A stretch of 64,000 nt of DNA from a bacterium (lineage in GTDB: Bacteria; Planctomycetota; JAFGQW01): assembly GCA_030426805.1 (NCBI GenBank), contig JAUHXU010000001.1:62001-126000 (forward strand). The letters are read 5' to 3'. Position numbers and translations under genes: made by a program. The notes under the pieces were generated by a model that was not told the origin of the DNA, ran no database searches, and worked only from the letters and a program-made list of their open reading frames with translations. The first letter of the stretch is position 1. Each line of letters starts with the position of its first letter. Below are positions 34,970 to 43,423 of the stretch, one piece after another.

Positions 34970-36192
34970 TCGACCGTCGCGAACGGGGTGCGCCCGTCCG
35001 CGTCCACACGAAAGACGAAACACGGTTTCTGCGCGTCGCCGTTCTCGTCGAATCGAACGTCACCGGTGACGCCGCGGAACGAGACCGACATCAACGCGTC
35101 CCGCAACCGCGGAGACAGACCCGGGGACGCGACGTCGTCGATCGGCCCGAGGGCACGAAGGCCCGCCGCGATCGCATGCACCGCATCGTAGGCGAGTGCG
35201 GCGCGCCCCCCCTGCGGCGCGCGGCCGAACCGTTCGCGAAACGCGGCGACGAACGCGTCGTCGGGCGCCGGGCTCCAGTGATCGCTGTGGTAGGCCGGCC
35301 GTGCCGGGCGCCCGCGCGCGAAGAGACGGTCGTTGGTCCAGCTGTCGCCGCCGATCATCGTCACCGGCAGGCCGAGGCGGTCGAGCAGGATCGCGGCGAG
35401 CGTCGCATCGTCGAAGCTCGTCGGCATGAACAGTCCGTCGGGACGGAAGGCGCGGATCGCATCGAGTTGCGGCGTGAGGTCGGGCGCGCGCGCCGAGTAA
35501 CGCCACGTCCGAACCGCGCCGCCCCCGTCCCGTGCGAAGCGACCGAAGTGGCGCGCGAAGCACGCGCCGAGGTCGCGGCTGTAGGGGCGCGACACCTCCT
35601 CGAGGATCGCGACGCGACGGAGCGCGAGTCGTTGCCAGACGAACCGCGCGAGCAGCCGGGCGAGGTGGTCGTTGGAGTAGCAGACGCGGAAGACGAAGCG
35701 GCGACCGTGCGTCAGGTCGGTCGCGGTCGACACGTTGGAGAGCATCACGACGCCGCGCGGCTCGACGACGCGGGCGATCGTGTCGCTGAGCAGACTCGCG
35801 TTCGAGCCGACGAGCGCGACGGCTCCCTCGTCCACCGCACGGATCGCGGCGCGGCGGGTCGTCTCGACGTCGCTACGCGTGGCATAGTCGACGAGGTGGA
35901 GTCGGCGGCCGCCGATCCCCCCCGCCGCGTTGATCTCGTCGACGGCGAACGCGACGCCGGCGAGGCTGTCGCGGCCGCTCGATTGGTAGCGCCCCTCGGT
36001 CGGGAAGACCGCGGCGATCCGGATCGCGCCGTCGGGGGTCGGCCGGGGCCCGGGTTCGGATGCGGGCGTCGTCTGCTCGTCCGTGCGCGTCGCGTCCTCG
36101 GGCGTGGCCGGGCCGCACCCGACGAGCAGAAGGAGTGTTGCGAGGCACACGCGTACGCCGCGGATCGCGGCGCACCGAAAGGGGATCTTCAT
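34966..36192 (-). CDS. ABC-type periplasmic ligand-binding lipoprotein (Leu/Ile/Val or amide family)
   Basis: 408 residues from the ATG at 36192. The lipobox LLLLVGC gives the anchor cysteine. The fold is Peripla_BP_6-like: IRIAAVFPTEGRYQSSGRDSLAGVAFAVDEINAAGGIGGR, ALVGSNASLLSDTIARVVEPRGVVMLSNVST and GGDSWTNDRLF. Members bind branched-chain amino acids, amides or urea. No permease or ATPase gene accompanies it; instead its stop overlaps the start of a histidine kinase, so it likely acts as a receptor. The ligand cannot be told from sequence. Confidence 0.88.
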   Translation of the reverse strand: MKIPFRCAAIRGVRVCLATLLLLVGCGPATPEDATRTDEQTTPASEPGPRPTPDGAIRIAAVFPTEGRYQSSGRDSLAGVAFAVDEINAAGGIGGRRLHLVDYATRSDVETTRRAAIRAVDEGAVALVGSNASLLSDTIARVVEPRGVVMLSNVSTATDLTHGRRFVFRVCYSNDHLARLLARFVWQRLALRRVAILEEVSRPYSRDLGACFARHFGRFARDGGGAVRTWRYSARAPDLTPQLDAIRAFRPDGLFMPTSFDDATLAAILLDRLGLPVTMIGGDSWTNDRLFARGRPARPAYHSDHWSPAPDDAFVAAFRERFGRAPQGGRAALAYDAVHAIAAGLRALGPIDDVASPGLSPRLRDALMSVSFRGVTGDVRFDENGDAQKPCFVFRVDADGRTPFATVE

Positions 36193-36291
36193 CTCGCTCG
36201 CGATCCGTCGGCTTGAGCCGCACGGCGGGTCGGCTCCGTTCGGATGATACGCCCGTCGCACCGAAGGGGGAAGAATGCGCCCAAAAAGCCG

Positions 36292-36320
36292 TTGGCACAC
36301 CATGGGTGGCGAGTTATCAT
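36292..36320 (+). promoter_or_regulatory. Sigma-70-type promoter in the gap before the MerR-ParA gene
   Basis: TTGGCA (36292-36297) and TATCAT (36315-36320) are 17 bases apart. The gap 36193-36584 holds this element and no convincing gene; a frame from the ATG at 36361 exists but lacks a ribosome site and a recognisable product. The implied leader to the GTG at 36585 is about 258 bases, long enough for leader-based control, though I see no known riboswitch. Confidence 0.45.
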
Positions 36321-36584
36321 CCGCCGAGACACCATCGAGGGCGGTACTCACCCCGACGACATGCGCGCCTCGCGGCGCGACGGGCTCCGAACGACGTGCA
36401 CGCGTTCACGGCTCGTGGCGACTCTCGCCCATGGACAACTCGGGCACTCGATCGAAGCCGTTCCGGTCGGCGAACTGCCGGGCGGTGCACTGCGGTTCGG
36501 GCATGCGGCGGGCACCGTGGCCCGGAGGAGCGGCCCGGAGGGCTCGTTTGAGCGGGGCGAGTTCGATTCACAGGGAGGAACCTC

Positions 36585-37724
36585 GTGAGCAGAACCTACA
36601 CGTGCCGCGAAGTGGTGAACATCTCGGGCGTGCCACGCAACACGCTGCTCGAGTGGGAAGCCGAAGGGCGACTCGAGGGCGTCACGCGCGACGACAACAA
36701 CCACCGCATCTACTCTCAGGACGTGCTGCGGCGCGTGATGGCCCTCGCCGGCAAGGACGAGGTCTTCAAGCGCATCACGGTCGTCAATCAGAAGGGCGGC
36801 GTCGGCAAGACCACGACCACCTTCAACCTCGCGGGGTGCTTCGCGGCCCAGGGCTACAAGGTGCTCTGCATCGACCTGGACGCCCAGGCCAACCTCAGCA
36901 TCTCGTTCGGCCTGAACCCCGACGAGATCGAGTTGACGAGCAACAACCTGCTCGTCGACGACCAGGTCACCGCGAAAGACGTCGTCCTGAAGACGCGCTT
37001 CGAGAACATCTTCCTGATCCCCGCCGACATTCGCCTCGCGGGCGCGGAGATCAAGCTCAAGGAGATGTTGATGAAGGAGCGCATCCTCGAGATGAAGCTG
37101 CGCCCCTACTTCGAGTACTTCAACGTGATCCTGTTCGACTGCCCGCCGAACCTGAGCACGATCACGATCAACGCGCTCGTGTCGAGCGGCGAGGCCGTCG
37201 TCCCGATCGAAACCCAGTGCTACAGCATGAAGGCGATCGACGACCTGACGAACACGTTCAATCTCCTCAAGGAGAAGATGGGCCACCGGCTCAAGACCTG
37301 GATCTTGCCGACGAAGATCGACCGCCGCTTGAAGCTGTCCAACCGGATGCTCGACATGCTCGGGCAGACGTTCGGCGGACGGCTGCTGAGCCCGATCAAG
37401 ACCGACGCGAACATCGCGAAGGCACCGCTGATCAAGTCGCCGATGATCTTCAGCTTCCCGAACAGCCGCAGCGCGAAGGACTACATGCGCCTCGCGCAGG
37501 AGTTGCTCAATCCCCGGGAGGTCCCAGAGGAGGAGGCCGCCGAGGCCGAGCCCGCGTTCGACGAGGGCGAAGGCGCGCCACCGGCGAACCCGTTCGACTT
37601 CCAGGAGATCCCCGACAAGGCCGTGGCCAAGCCGGAGATCGACCCGGAGTCGGTCAACGCACCGGCGGGCACGGGCGGCGCTGACGACGACGAATACGCG
37701 GAGTGGCGGCCGAAGCTGAGCTGA
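36585..37724 (+). CDS. MerR-type helix-turn-helix fused to a ParA/Soj ATPase
   Basis: 379 residues from the GTG at 36585 behind AGGGAGGA. Residues 1-52 form a MerR-like DNA-binding domain (CREVVNISGVPRNTLLEWEAEGRL). A deviant Walker A at 70-77 (KGGVGKTT), switch I DLDAQANLS and switch II LFDCPP give a ParA ATPase, and a ~70-residue acidic tail follows the fold. ParA proteins position DNA or protein complexes. No ParB gene is near; the next gene encodes a winged-helix protein that may take its place. Such fusions are known in plasmid partition ATPases, whose N-terminal helix-turn-helix binds an operator, so autoregulation is plausible. Confidence 0.88.
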   Translation: MSRTYTCREVVNISGVPRNTLLEWEAEGRLEGVTRDDNNHRIYSQDVLRRVMALAGKDEVFKRITVVNQKGGVGKTTTTFNLAGCFAAQGYKVLCIDLDAQANLSISFGLNPDEIELTSNNLLVDDQVTAKDVVLKTRFENIFLIPADIRLAGAEIKLKEMLMKERILEMKLRPYFEYFNVILFDCPPNLSTITINALVSSGEAVVPIETQCYSMKAIDDLTNTFNLLKEKMGHRLKTWILPTKIDRRLKLSNRMLDMLGQTFGGRLLSPIKTDANIAKAPLIKSPMIFSFPNSRSAKDYMRLAQELLNPREVPEEEAAEAEPAFDEGEGAPPANPFDFQEIPDKAVAKPEIDPESVNAPAGTGGADDDEYAEWRPKLS

Positions 37725-37819
37725 GGCGGCCGACGGGCACGACCCGTCGACGGGAACCGGTGGGAGACGGCGGAACCTCGAGGGCAGAGCTTCCGCGAAA
37801 CGACGCCGAGACGACGACC

Positions 37820-38458
37820 ATGTCGAACGACAAGCTGCGCGAGACGTTCAACACGATGTTCGGTGCGGAAATGGGTGGCGCCGCGCCGTCCGAGACCGCG
37901 CCCGCGCCCGAACCCCGACACGACCCGGAACACGACCACGCACACGGCGCGGAACACGACGACGTCCCGCCCCGACGCCGGGCGGCCGCGCACGCACTGT
38001 CCGACGTGCAGCGCTACGTCGCCGAGCCGGAGGGCGGCTTCTTCTACCCGAACTTCCTCAGCGACTATTTGATGCGCGAGCTGAGCCTCGGCGAGCAAGC
38101 GGTGTTCAACCGGTTGCTCCGGCTCACGCAGACGTTCGACGAGGGCGTCGGCCGAATGCGTCTCGAGGACGTCGCCGACGCGTGCGGTATCACGCCGGAA
38201 TTCGCGGCGCGCGCGATCGAGAGCCTGCAGGAAAAGGGCGTCCTGCGCATGCTCAAGCGCAACCCGTTCTCGAAGAGCACGTCGTTTCGACTCGACGTGA
38301 CGACGCGCTGGCGCGGCAAGGTCGTGCTGTGTGCCGTCTGCCACGGGCCGATCCGTGACGACGACGGATACGTCGCGATTCCGGTCGCGCGTTCGCGAGC
38401 GGGCCAACAGCACGTGCCGGCCCACCGCGACTGCCTGCACGGCGAGCCGATCGAGTAG
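37820..38458 (+). CDS. Winged-helix DNA-binding protein with a C-terminal zinc ribbon
   Basis: 212 residues from the ATG at 37820. The N-terminal ~60 residues are low-complexity and rich in His, Glu and Arg. The centre reads as a winged helix (MRELSLGEQAVFNRLLRLTQTF, RMRLEDVADACGITPEFAARAIESLQEKGVL). The end has CAVCH and HRDCLH, cysteines and histidines suited to a small zinc ribbon. The gene follows the MerR-ParA gene by 95 bases and may be its DNA-binding partner. I do not recognise a named family. The next gene is convergent, three bases away. Confidence 0.75.
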   Translation: MSNDKLRETFNTMFGAEMGGAAPSETAPAPEPRHDPEHDHAHGAEHDDVPPRRRAAAHALSDVQRYVAEPEGGFFYPNFLSDYLMRELSLGEQAVFNRLLRLTQTFDEGVGRMRLEDVADACGITPEFAARAIESLQEKGVLRMLKRNPFSKSTSFRLDVTTRWRGKVVLCAVCHGPIRDDDGYVAIPVARSRAGQQHVPAHRDCLHGEPIE

Positions 38459-38461
38459 CGC

Positions 38462-38863
38462 TCACTCCGCCCCCGTCGGCGCCTCACGATCGGCGAGGAT
38501 CCCATCGACGAAGTCGGCGATCGCGCGCTGCATGTCGCCGTCGTGCCACCCCGACCACAGGAAGCACGCGCCGACCTCGGTGCCGTCGTCGCCATCACGG
38601 GCGGCCCGCACGACCTCCATCAGCGTCGCGACGACGCGGTCGGTGCCGGGGATCGTCATGTGGAGCGCGAGCACATCGCCCTCGCACACCGTCGTCTCGG
38701 TGCGGAAACGGAGCCCGCCTCGCGCGAGATCGAGCGTGCGACCGGTGCTCTCCTCGCGCGTCGACGTCGTCGCGTCGACCACCCGAAACCGCACGTCGAA
38801 TTCGATCGGCAGTCGCGGGAATCGCCGACGCTCCCGCGCCGACGAGATCGTGTTCTGCATCAT
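38462..38863 (-). CDS. PilZ-domain protein (putative c-di-GMP receptor)
   Basis: 133 residues. RERRRFPRLPIEFDVRF is the RxxxR-type c-di-GMP binding arm at residues ~11-27, and DLARGGLRF is the D/NxSxxG-type strand (Ala replaces Ser). The rest fits a small beta-barrel and a C-terminal helix. PilZ proteins bind c-di-GMP and change motility or surface processes; the type IV pilus-type genes at the right end of the window would be plausible targets. Adjacent methionines at 38863 and 38860 are alternative starts. Confidence 0.82.
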   Translation of the reverse strand: MMQNTISSARERRRFPRLPIEFDVRFRVVDATTSTREESTGRTLDLARGGLRFRTETTVCEGDVLALHMTIPGTDRVVATLMEVVRAARDGDDGTEVGACFLWSGWHDGDMQRAIADFVDGILADREAPTGAE

Positions 38864-38975
38864 CCCCTCCCGACGCGGGAGGTATCGTCACACGGCGCGC
38901 CGACGTCGCGCGAAAGTCGTTCCCGCCTCGCCGCACTCCCGCAAGTCGTTCGACCGCGGCAGGTTCCGGTCGGGC

Positions 38976-40826
38976 TCAGCCGAACAGACGCTGAATATCG
39001 TTGAACGTGACGAACACGATCAACGCGAGGATGATCACGAGGCCGATCGTCTGCCCCAACCCCTGGATCCGCTCGCTGACCGGGGAGCCCTTGATCTTCT
39101 CGGCGAGCAGGAAGAGCAGTTGGCCGCCGTCGAGGATCGGGATCGGCAGCAGGTTCACGATCGCGAGGTTCACGCTGAGGATCGCGAGGAAGTAGAACAG
39201 CTTCATCCACCCCTGCTTGGCGCGGTCGTACGTGACCTGGCCGATGCTGAGGATCCCGCCGAGGTTGCTCGCCGCGAGGCGCCCGGTGAAGATGCTCTTC
39301 AGCGAGTTGAAGATGTTGTAGGCCCACGCCGCGGAGTACTTCACGCCGCGCACCAGGCTGTCGGGGAACGGGAACTGAACGCTCTCGACGAGGATCTCGT
39401 TCTCGAACAGGTTGTCGAGTGCGTGGTTGACCTGGGTGCGACCCGGCGCGGCGTCGATCTCGACGACCTCCGCACGCAGTCGATCGCCCTCGCGGTGGAA
39501 GCGTCGCAGCTTGAAGCGCCAGCCGTCGGGCTTCTTCGCGGCGTCGAATCCGGCGATCCGCTTGCGGATCTCCTTCAGCGTCGTGACCGGCTCACCGTCG
39601 ATGTGCGTGATCTCGTCACCGGCCTGGAAGCCGGCCTTCGCCGCAGCGAAACCCTCGATGGGCTTGACGATCGTTCCGGCCTCGAAGTGCAGGTCCTCGA
39701 ACGCCGCTTCGCGACCGGCCGGGTCGGCAAACGCCTCGACGACGACGTCCGTGGCTCGACCGTCCGGTTGCTTGGCCTGGATCACGGACAGCGTCACCGG
39801 CCCCGGCGGCGCCGCGAGCACCCGCTCCCGGACGCCGTCTTCGGTGCGGACCTCGACACCGCCGACCGCGACGATCCGGTCCTTCGCGGCCAACGGCAGC
39901 TTGGGCGTCCCGTCGGCCGTGCGCACGGCCGCGATCGTGCTGGTGCCGGGGAAGCGAATCCCGAGGAACGGCGCCTTCGCGGGCTTCATCTCCGGCGGGA
40001 TCGTGATCGTCGTCGGCCCGCCGTCGCGTCGGACGACGAGCACGAGGTCGGCGTCCTTGCGCTCCAACTCGATCCGGAACTCGGAATCGTCGAGGTAGGA
40101 CTCGAACGATCGGCCGTTGATCGAGATCACCTCGAGCGGCTCGTCGACCACACCGTTCTTGGGCATCACGCGCAGGCGATCGCGGCGTGCCGCGAGGCCG
40201 AGGCCGATGCGCTGGAATCCGTGCTGCTCGTCGTACTCCGGGACGATGCGGGTCGTGTGCGGTTTCCCGTCACGCAGGTATTCGACGTCCAGCGCGTCGT
40301 CGCCGAGCGCGACCTCGAAGCGAATGTCCTCGAAGCGGTAGATCGGACGACCGTTGATCCGCTCGATCCGATCGCCGTATTCGAGCCCGGCGACCCACGC
40401 CGGGTCGCCCTCGACGACCGTGCCGGCGATCGGCGAGTGCATCGTCACGCCGATCGAGAAGATGATCGGGAAGACGATCAGCGCGAACAGCAGGTTCATC
40501 GCCGGGCCGGCGCCGATGATCGCGGCGCGCGCCCCGACGCTCTTCGACGTGAACTCGCGCGCGTCGCCGACGCTTTCAGGGTCCGGCGCCTCGCCGGGCA
40601 GTTCCCCGGCCATCTTCACGTAGCCGCCGAGCGGGATCACGCAGAGCTTGTATTCGGTCTCGCCGACGGTCTTCGCGATCAGCGCGGGCCCGAAGCCGAG
40701 GCTGAACGCCTCGACTCGCACGTCGGCCCACTTGGCGACCAGGTAGTGACCGAGCTCGTGGATGAAGATCAACAGCCCGATGCCGAAGACCATCACCGCC
40801 GTGTAGTAGACGCCCGAGAGATCCAT
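38976..40826 (-). CDS. rseP: RseP-type site-2 zinc metalloprotease
   Basis: 616 residues from the ATG at 40826. HELGH at 23-27 in the first helix and LPIPILDGG near the C-terminus are the site-2 protease metal motifs. PDZ-type domains lie between (DPAWVAGLEYGDRIERINGR, KAGFQAGDEITHIDGEPV), more than the two of E. coli RseP. RseP-type enzymes cut transmembrane anti-sigma factors or signal peptides. The upstream ORF extends to 40889 but gives no better start. The gene lies downstream of the RNase P RNA on the same strand. The anti-sigma client is not in the window. Confidence 0.94.
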   Translation of the reverse strand: MDLSGVYYTAVMVFGIGLLIFIHELGHYLVAKWADVRVEAFSLGFGPALIAKTVGETEYKLCVIPLGGYVKMAGELPGEAPDPESVGDAREFTSKSVGARAAIIGAGPAMNLLFALIVFPIIFSIGVTMHSPIAGTVVEGDPAWVAGLEYGDRIERINGRPIYRFEDIRFEVALGDDALDVEYLRDGKPHTTRIVPEYDEQHGFQRIGLGLAARRDRLRVMPKNGVVDEPLEVISINGRSFESYLDDSEFRIELERKDADLVLVVRRDGGPTTITIPPEMKPAKAPFLGIRFPGTSTIAAVRTADGTPKLPLAAKDRIVAVGGVEVRTEDGVRERVLAAPPGPVTLSVIQAKQPDGRATDVVVEAFADPAGREAAFEDLHFEAGTIVKPIEGFAAAKAGFQAGDEITHIDGEPVTTLKEIRKRIAGFDAAKKPDGWRFKLRRFHREGDRLRAEVVEIDAAPGRTQVNHALDNLFENEILVESVQFPFPDSLVRGVKYSAAWAYNIFNSLKSIFTGRLAASNLGGILSIGQVTYDRAKQGWMKLFYFLAILSVNLAIVNLLPIPILDGGQLLFLLAEKIKGSPVSERIQGLGQTIGLVIILALIVFVTFNDIQRLFG

Positions 40827-40913
40827 ATGCGAGTCCGATCGGATCGGGATGGGAGGACCACCGGCACCGCCGCTCGGTGGCGTCGCCAATGGTAGAGCCG
40901 GCCGCGATAGAAA

Positions 40914-41320
<407 letters not shown>

Positions 41321-41325
41321 CGCAA

Positions 41326-41354
41326 AGGATAGCCCGGTCGCAATCGGCGAACAA
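41326..41354 (-). promoter_or_regulatory. rnpB promoter
   Basis: On the - strand TTGTTC (41349-41354) and TATCCT (41326-41331) are 17 bases apart. The first base of the P1 helix (41320) is six bases downstream of the -10, as expected for the start of transcription. Confidence 0.7.
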
Positions 41355-41391
41355 ACGGCCCGCTTTGGTATTCTCGCGACGGAGGTAGCGC

Positions 41392-42015
41392 ATGATCTTC
41401 CAGCAACTCAACGCGGGCGGGGATCGCAACTTCGCGTACGTGATCGCCGACGAAGTGTCGCGCGACGCGGCGCTGGTCGATCCGGGCGACCGGGCGGGCG
41501 AGATCCTCCGCGATCTCGGCGCACGCGGGCTTCGGCTCGCGTGGCTGATCAACACGCACGGCCACGCCGACCACACCGGCGGCAACGACCTCGTGCTGTC
41601 GACGACGCGCGCGAAACTGCTGCGCTACGACCCGATCGGTGGCGTGGGCGACGGCGCGACCGTGCCGGTCGGTTCGCTCACGCTCGAGTTCCTCCACACG
41701 CCCGGCCACGCCGACGACCACGTGTGCGTCCGGTGCGGCGACAAGCTCCTGACCGGCGACCTGCTCTTCGTCGGCAAGGTCGGCGGCACCGCGACCGACG
41801 ACGCGGCGCGCACCGAATACGAGAGCCTCCAGAAGATCCTCACCCTGCCCGACGACACCGAAGTCTGGCCTGGCCACAACTACGGCATCGCGCCCTCGTC
41901 GACGATCGGTCACGAACGCCGCTCGAACCCGTTCCTGCTCGCCGACTCGTTCGACGCGTTCCTCGCGCTCAAGCGCAACTGGGCCGCCTACAAGGCCGAA
42001 CACGGCATCGCGTAG
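41392..42015 (+). CDS. Metallo-beta-lactamase-fold hydrolase (glyoxalase II-like)
   Basis: 207 residues from the ATG at 41392 behind GGAGG. THGHADHTGG is the metal-binding HxHxDH motif; further ligands are the His in LHTPGHADDH, Asp in TGDLLF and His in WPGHNYG. This resembles glyoxalase II or persulphide dioxygenase subgroups, which hydrolyse thioesters or oxidise persulphides. No rhodanese domain is fused. The gene is divergent from rnpB. The exact substrate cannot be assigned. It is cytoplasmic, with no signal peptide. Confidence 0.88.
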   Translation: MIFQQLNAGGDRNFAYVIADEVSRDAALVDPGDRAGEILRDLGARGLRLAWLINTHGHADHTGGNDLVLSTTRAKLLRYDPIGGVGDGATVPVGSLTLEFLHTPGHADDHVCVRCGDKLLTGDLLFVGKVGGTATDDAARTEYESLQKILTLPDDTEVWPGHNYGIAPSSTIGHERRSNPFLLADSFDAFLALKRNWAAYKAEHGIA

Positions 42016-42036
42016 CGGGACAGCCCGGTAGCGCGA

Positions 42037-42052
42037 GTTACGCGATCGTAAC
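42037..42052. other. Short inverted repeat before the first paralogue
   Basis: GTTACG and CGTAAC flank CGAT. It begins 22 bases after the hydrolase stop and ~90 bases before the GTG at 42140; it could be an operator or a weak hairpin. Confidence 0.3.
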
Positions 42053-42139
42053 GCGTCGGTGTCTTCCACTGCGTGAACCGGGCCGATCCGCGATTGGTCC
42101 GGTAGTTGCGATTCGACCGCGTCTCCAGGAGGACAAGCC

Positions 42140-43408
42140 GTGTCGAAGATCCGCATCGCGTTCGTCGCCCTCGCTCTCGCGACGAGCGCTCCCGCCCAAG
42201 ACCCGCCGAGCGACTACTACGCATCGATACACGGGTACACGACTCCGCACTGCTGCAGCGCCGCGAGTCTCGTGCGGGTGACGCCGTCCGGTCTGGTGAC
42301 GACGATCTTCGGCACCGCCTTGCGGGGCTGGGTGCCGTTTTCCCGGCCGGTCGTCGACCACACCAACCGCACCGTCTACACGACGTGGCTGTGGGGCGTG
42401 CTGGAGATCGACGCAACGACCGACGTCATTCGCCGGACCGTCAACACCGGCGTCTTCGCTTCGGGGCTCACTCGCCACCACGCCGTCGGCTTGACGACGG
42501 TCGCCGACGGAACGGTGCTCCAGCTCTCCCAGGGCCTGACCCCGATGACGACGATCGGAGACGTGACCACCTCGTTCGCCACGCTCCTTCACGGCCGCGA
42601 TCTGTGGACCGGGGACTACATCGCGACCGACGGTTTCGGGCGAAGGATGTACTTCTTGTCGACGGATGGTCGAACGCGTCGTCGAACCTCGACGCGCTTC
42701 TGGAACTCGTACTTGGCGCCGAGCGGAATCGTCCAGAGTCACGTCGATGGCGACTTCCTCGCGTGCGTCGCGAACTCGGGCTCCGCCGGCGGCGGGATCG
42801 TCCGCCTCGCCCCGCGGCCGGGCCGGCAACGACTCGTGCGTTCCTCGGTGACGATGAGCGCGGCCGTCGTGATCGAGACGTCGATGGGCGGCGGCGTCAT
42901 CCGCCACCTCCGGACGGCCACGCCCCCCGCACTCGAGACGATCGCACTGGACGGGACCGTCCTCTCCACCGTCCCGATCGCGGCGCTCCCCTACGGACGC
43001 GGGTGGGGCATGTGTCGTGCAGCCGGACAGGTGCTGTCGGCACGACGAACCGCGACGCCCAACCGCTGGGACCTGCGCGTCAATTCGCCGACCGACGTCG
43101 GTCTGCCGTACGCGATCGCGCTCTCGGCGACCGGGTTCACGCCGGGTATCCGGGTCGGTGCCCGCACGCTCGCGCTCGTGCCCGACGCGCTGTTCGCGCT
43201 GTCGATCCGGGGCGCCCTCGGGCCGCTCTTCACCGGCAACATCGGCGTGTTGCCGGCAGCCGGTGTCGCGAACGCGACCCTCGACCTCCGCCGCTTCGGC
43301 AACGCGCTCTCGGGACTTCGGGTGTGGGCCGCGGCCGCGATCTTCGACCCCGCCGCACCCAACGGCATCCGCCGCATCACCCGCCCCGAGATCCTCGTGC
43401 TCGATTGA
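42140..43408 (+). CDS. Secreted protein, tandem paralogue 1
   Basis: 422 residues from a GTG at 42140 behind AGGAGGACA. A signal peptide (IAFVALALATSAPA) is followed by QDPPSDYY and a domain with repeated strands (TIGDVTTSF, GRDLWTGDYIATDGFGRRMYFLSTDG). The fold looks like a beta-propeller-type repeat domain. The C-terminal ~110 residues (YAIALSATGFTPGIRVGARTLALV ... PAAPNGIRRITRPEILVLD) are a shared module seen in paralogues 2 and 3 and, more distantly, at 23949-24884. The three genes lie in tandem with 15-base gaps and likely form one transcript. Function is unknown; probably a cell-surface or extracellular protein. Confidence 0.82.
   Translation: MSKIRIAFVALALATSAPAQDPPSDYYASIHGYTTPHCCSAASLVRVTPSGLVTTIFGTALRGWVPFSRPVVDHTNRTVYTTWLWGVLEIDATTDVIRRTVNTGVFASGLTRHHAVGLTTVADGTVLQLSQGLTPMTTIGDVTTSFATLLHGRDLWTGDYIATDGFGRRMYFLSTDGRTRRRTSTRFWNSYLAPSGIVQSHVDGDFLACVANSGSAGGGIVRLAPRPGRQRLVRSSVTMSAAVVIETSMGGGVIRHLRTATPPALETIALDGTVLSTVPIAALPYGRGWGMCRAAGQVLSARRTATPNRWDLRVNSPTDVGLPYAIALSATGFTPGIRVGARTLALVPDALFALSIRGALGPLFTGNIGVLPAAGVANATLDLRRFGNALSGLRVWAAAAIFDPAAPNGIRRITRPEILVLD
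43124..43311 (+). repeat. 188-bp segment identical to 44420-44607
   Basis: This stretch of paralogue 1 is base-for-base identical to paralogue 2, while the middle of the two genes has diverged. This is the mark of recent gene conversion or duplication. Confidence 0.9.
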
Positions 43409-43423
43409 CCCAAGGAACACGCG

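Noticed and set aside
36361..36588. 75-codon frame from an ATG in the gap before the MerR-ParA gene
   Set aside because: No ribosome site, no recognisable product, and it runs into the start of the next gene.
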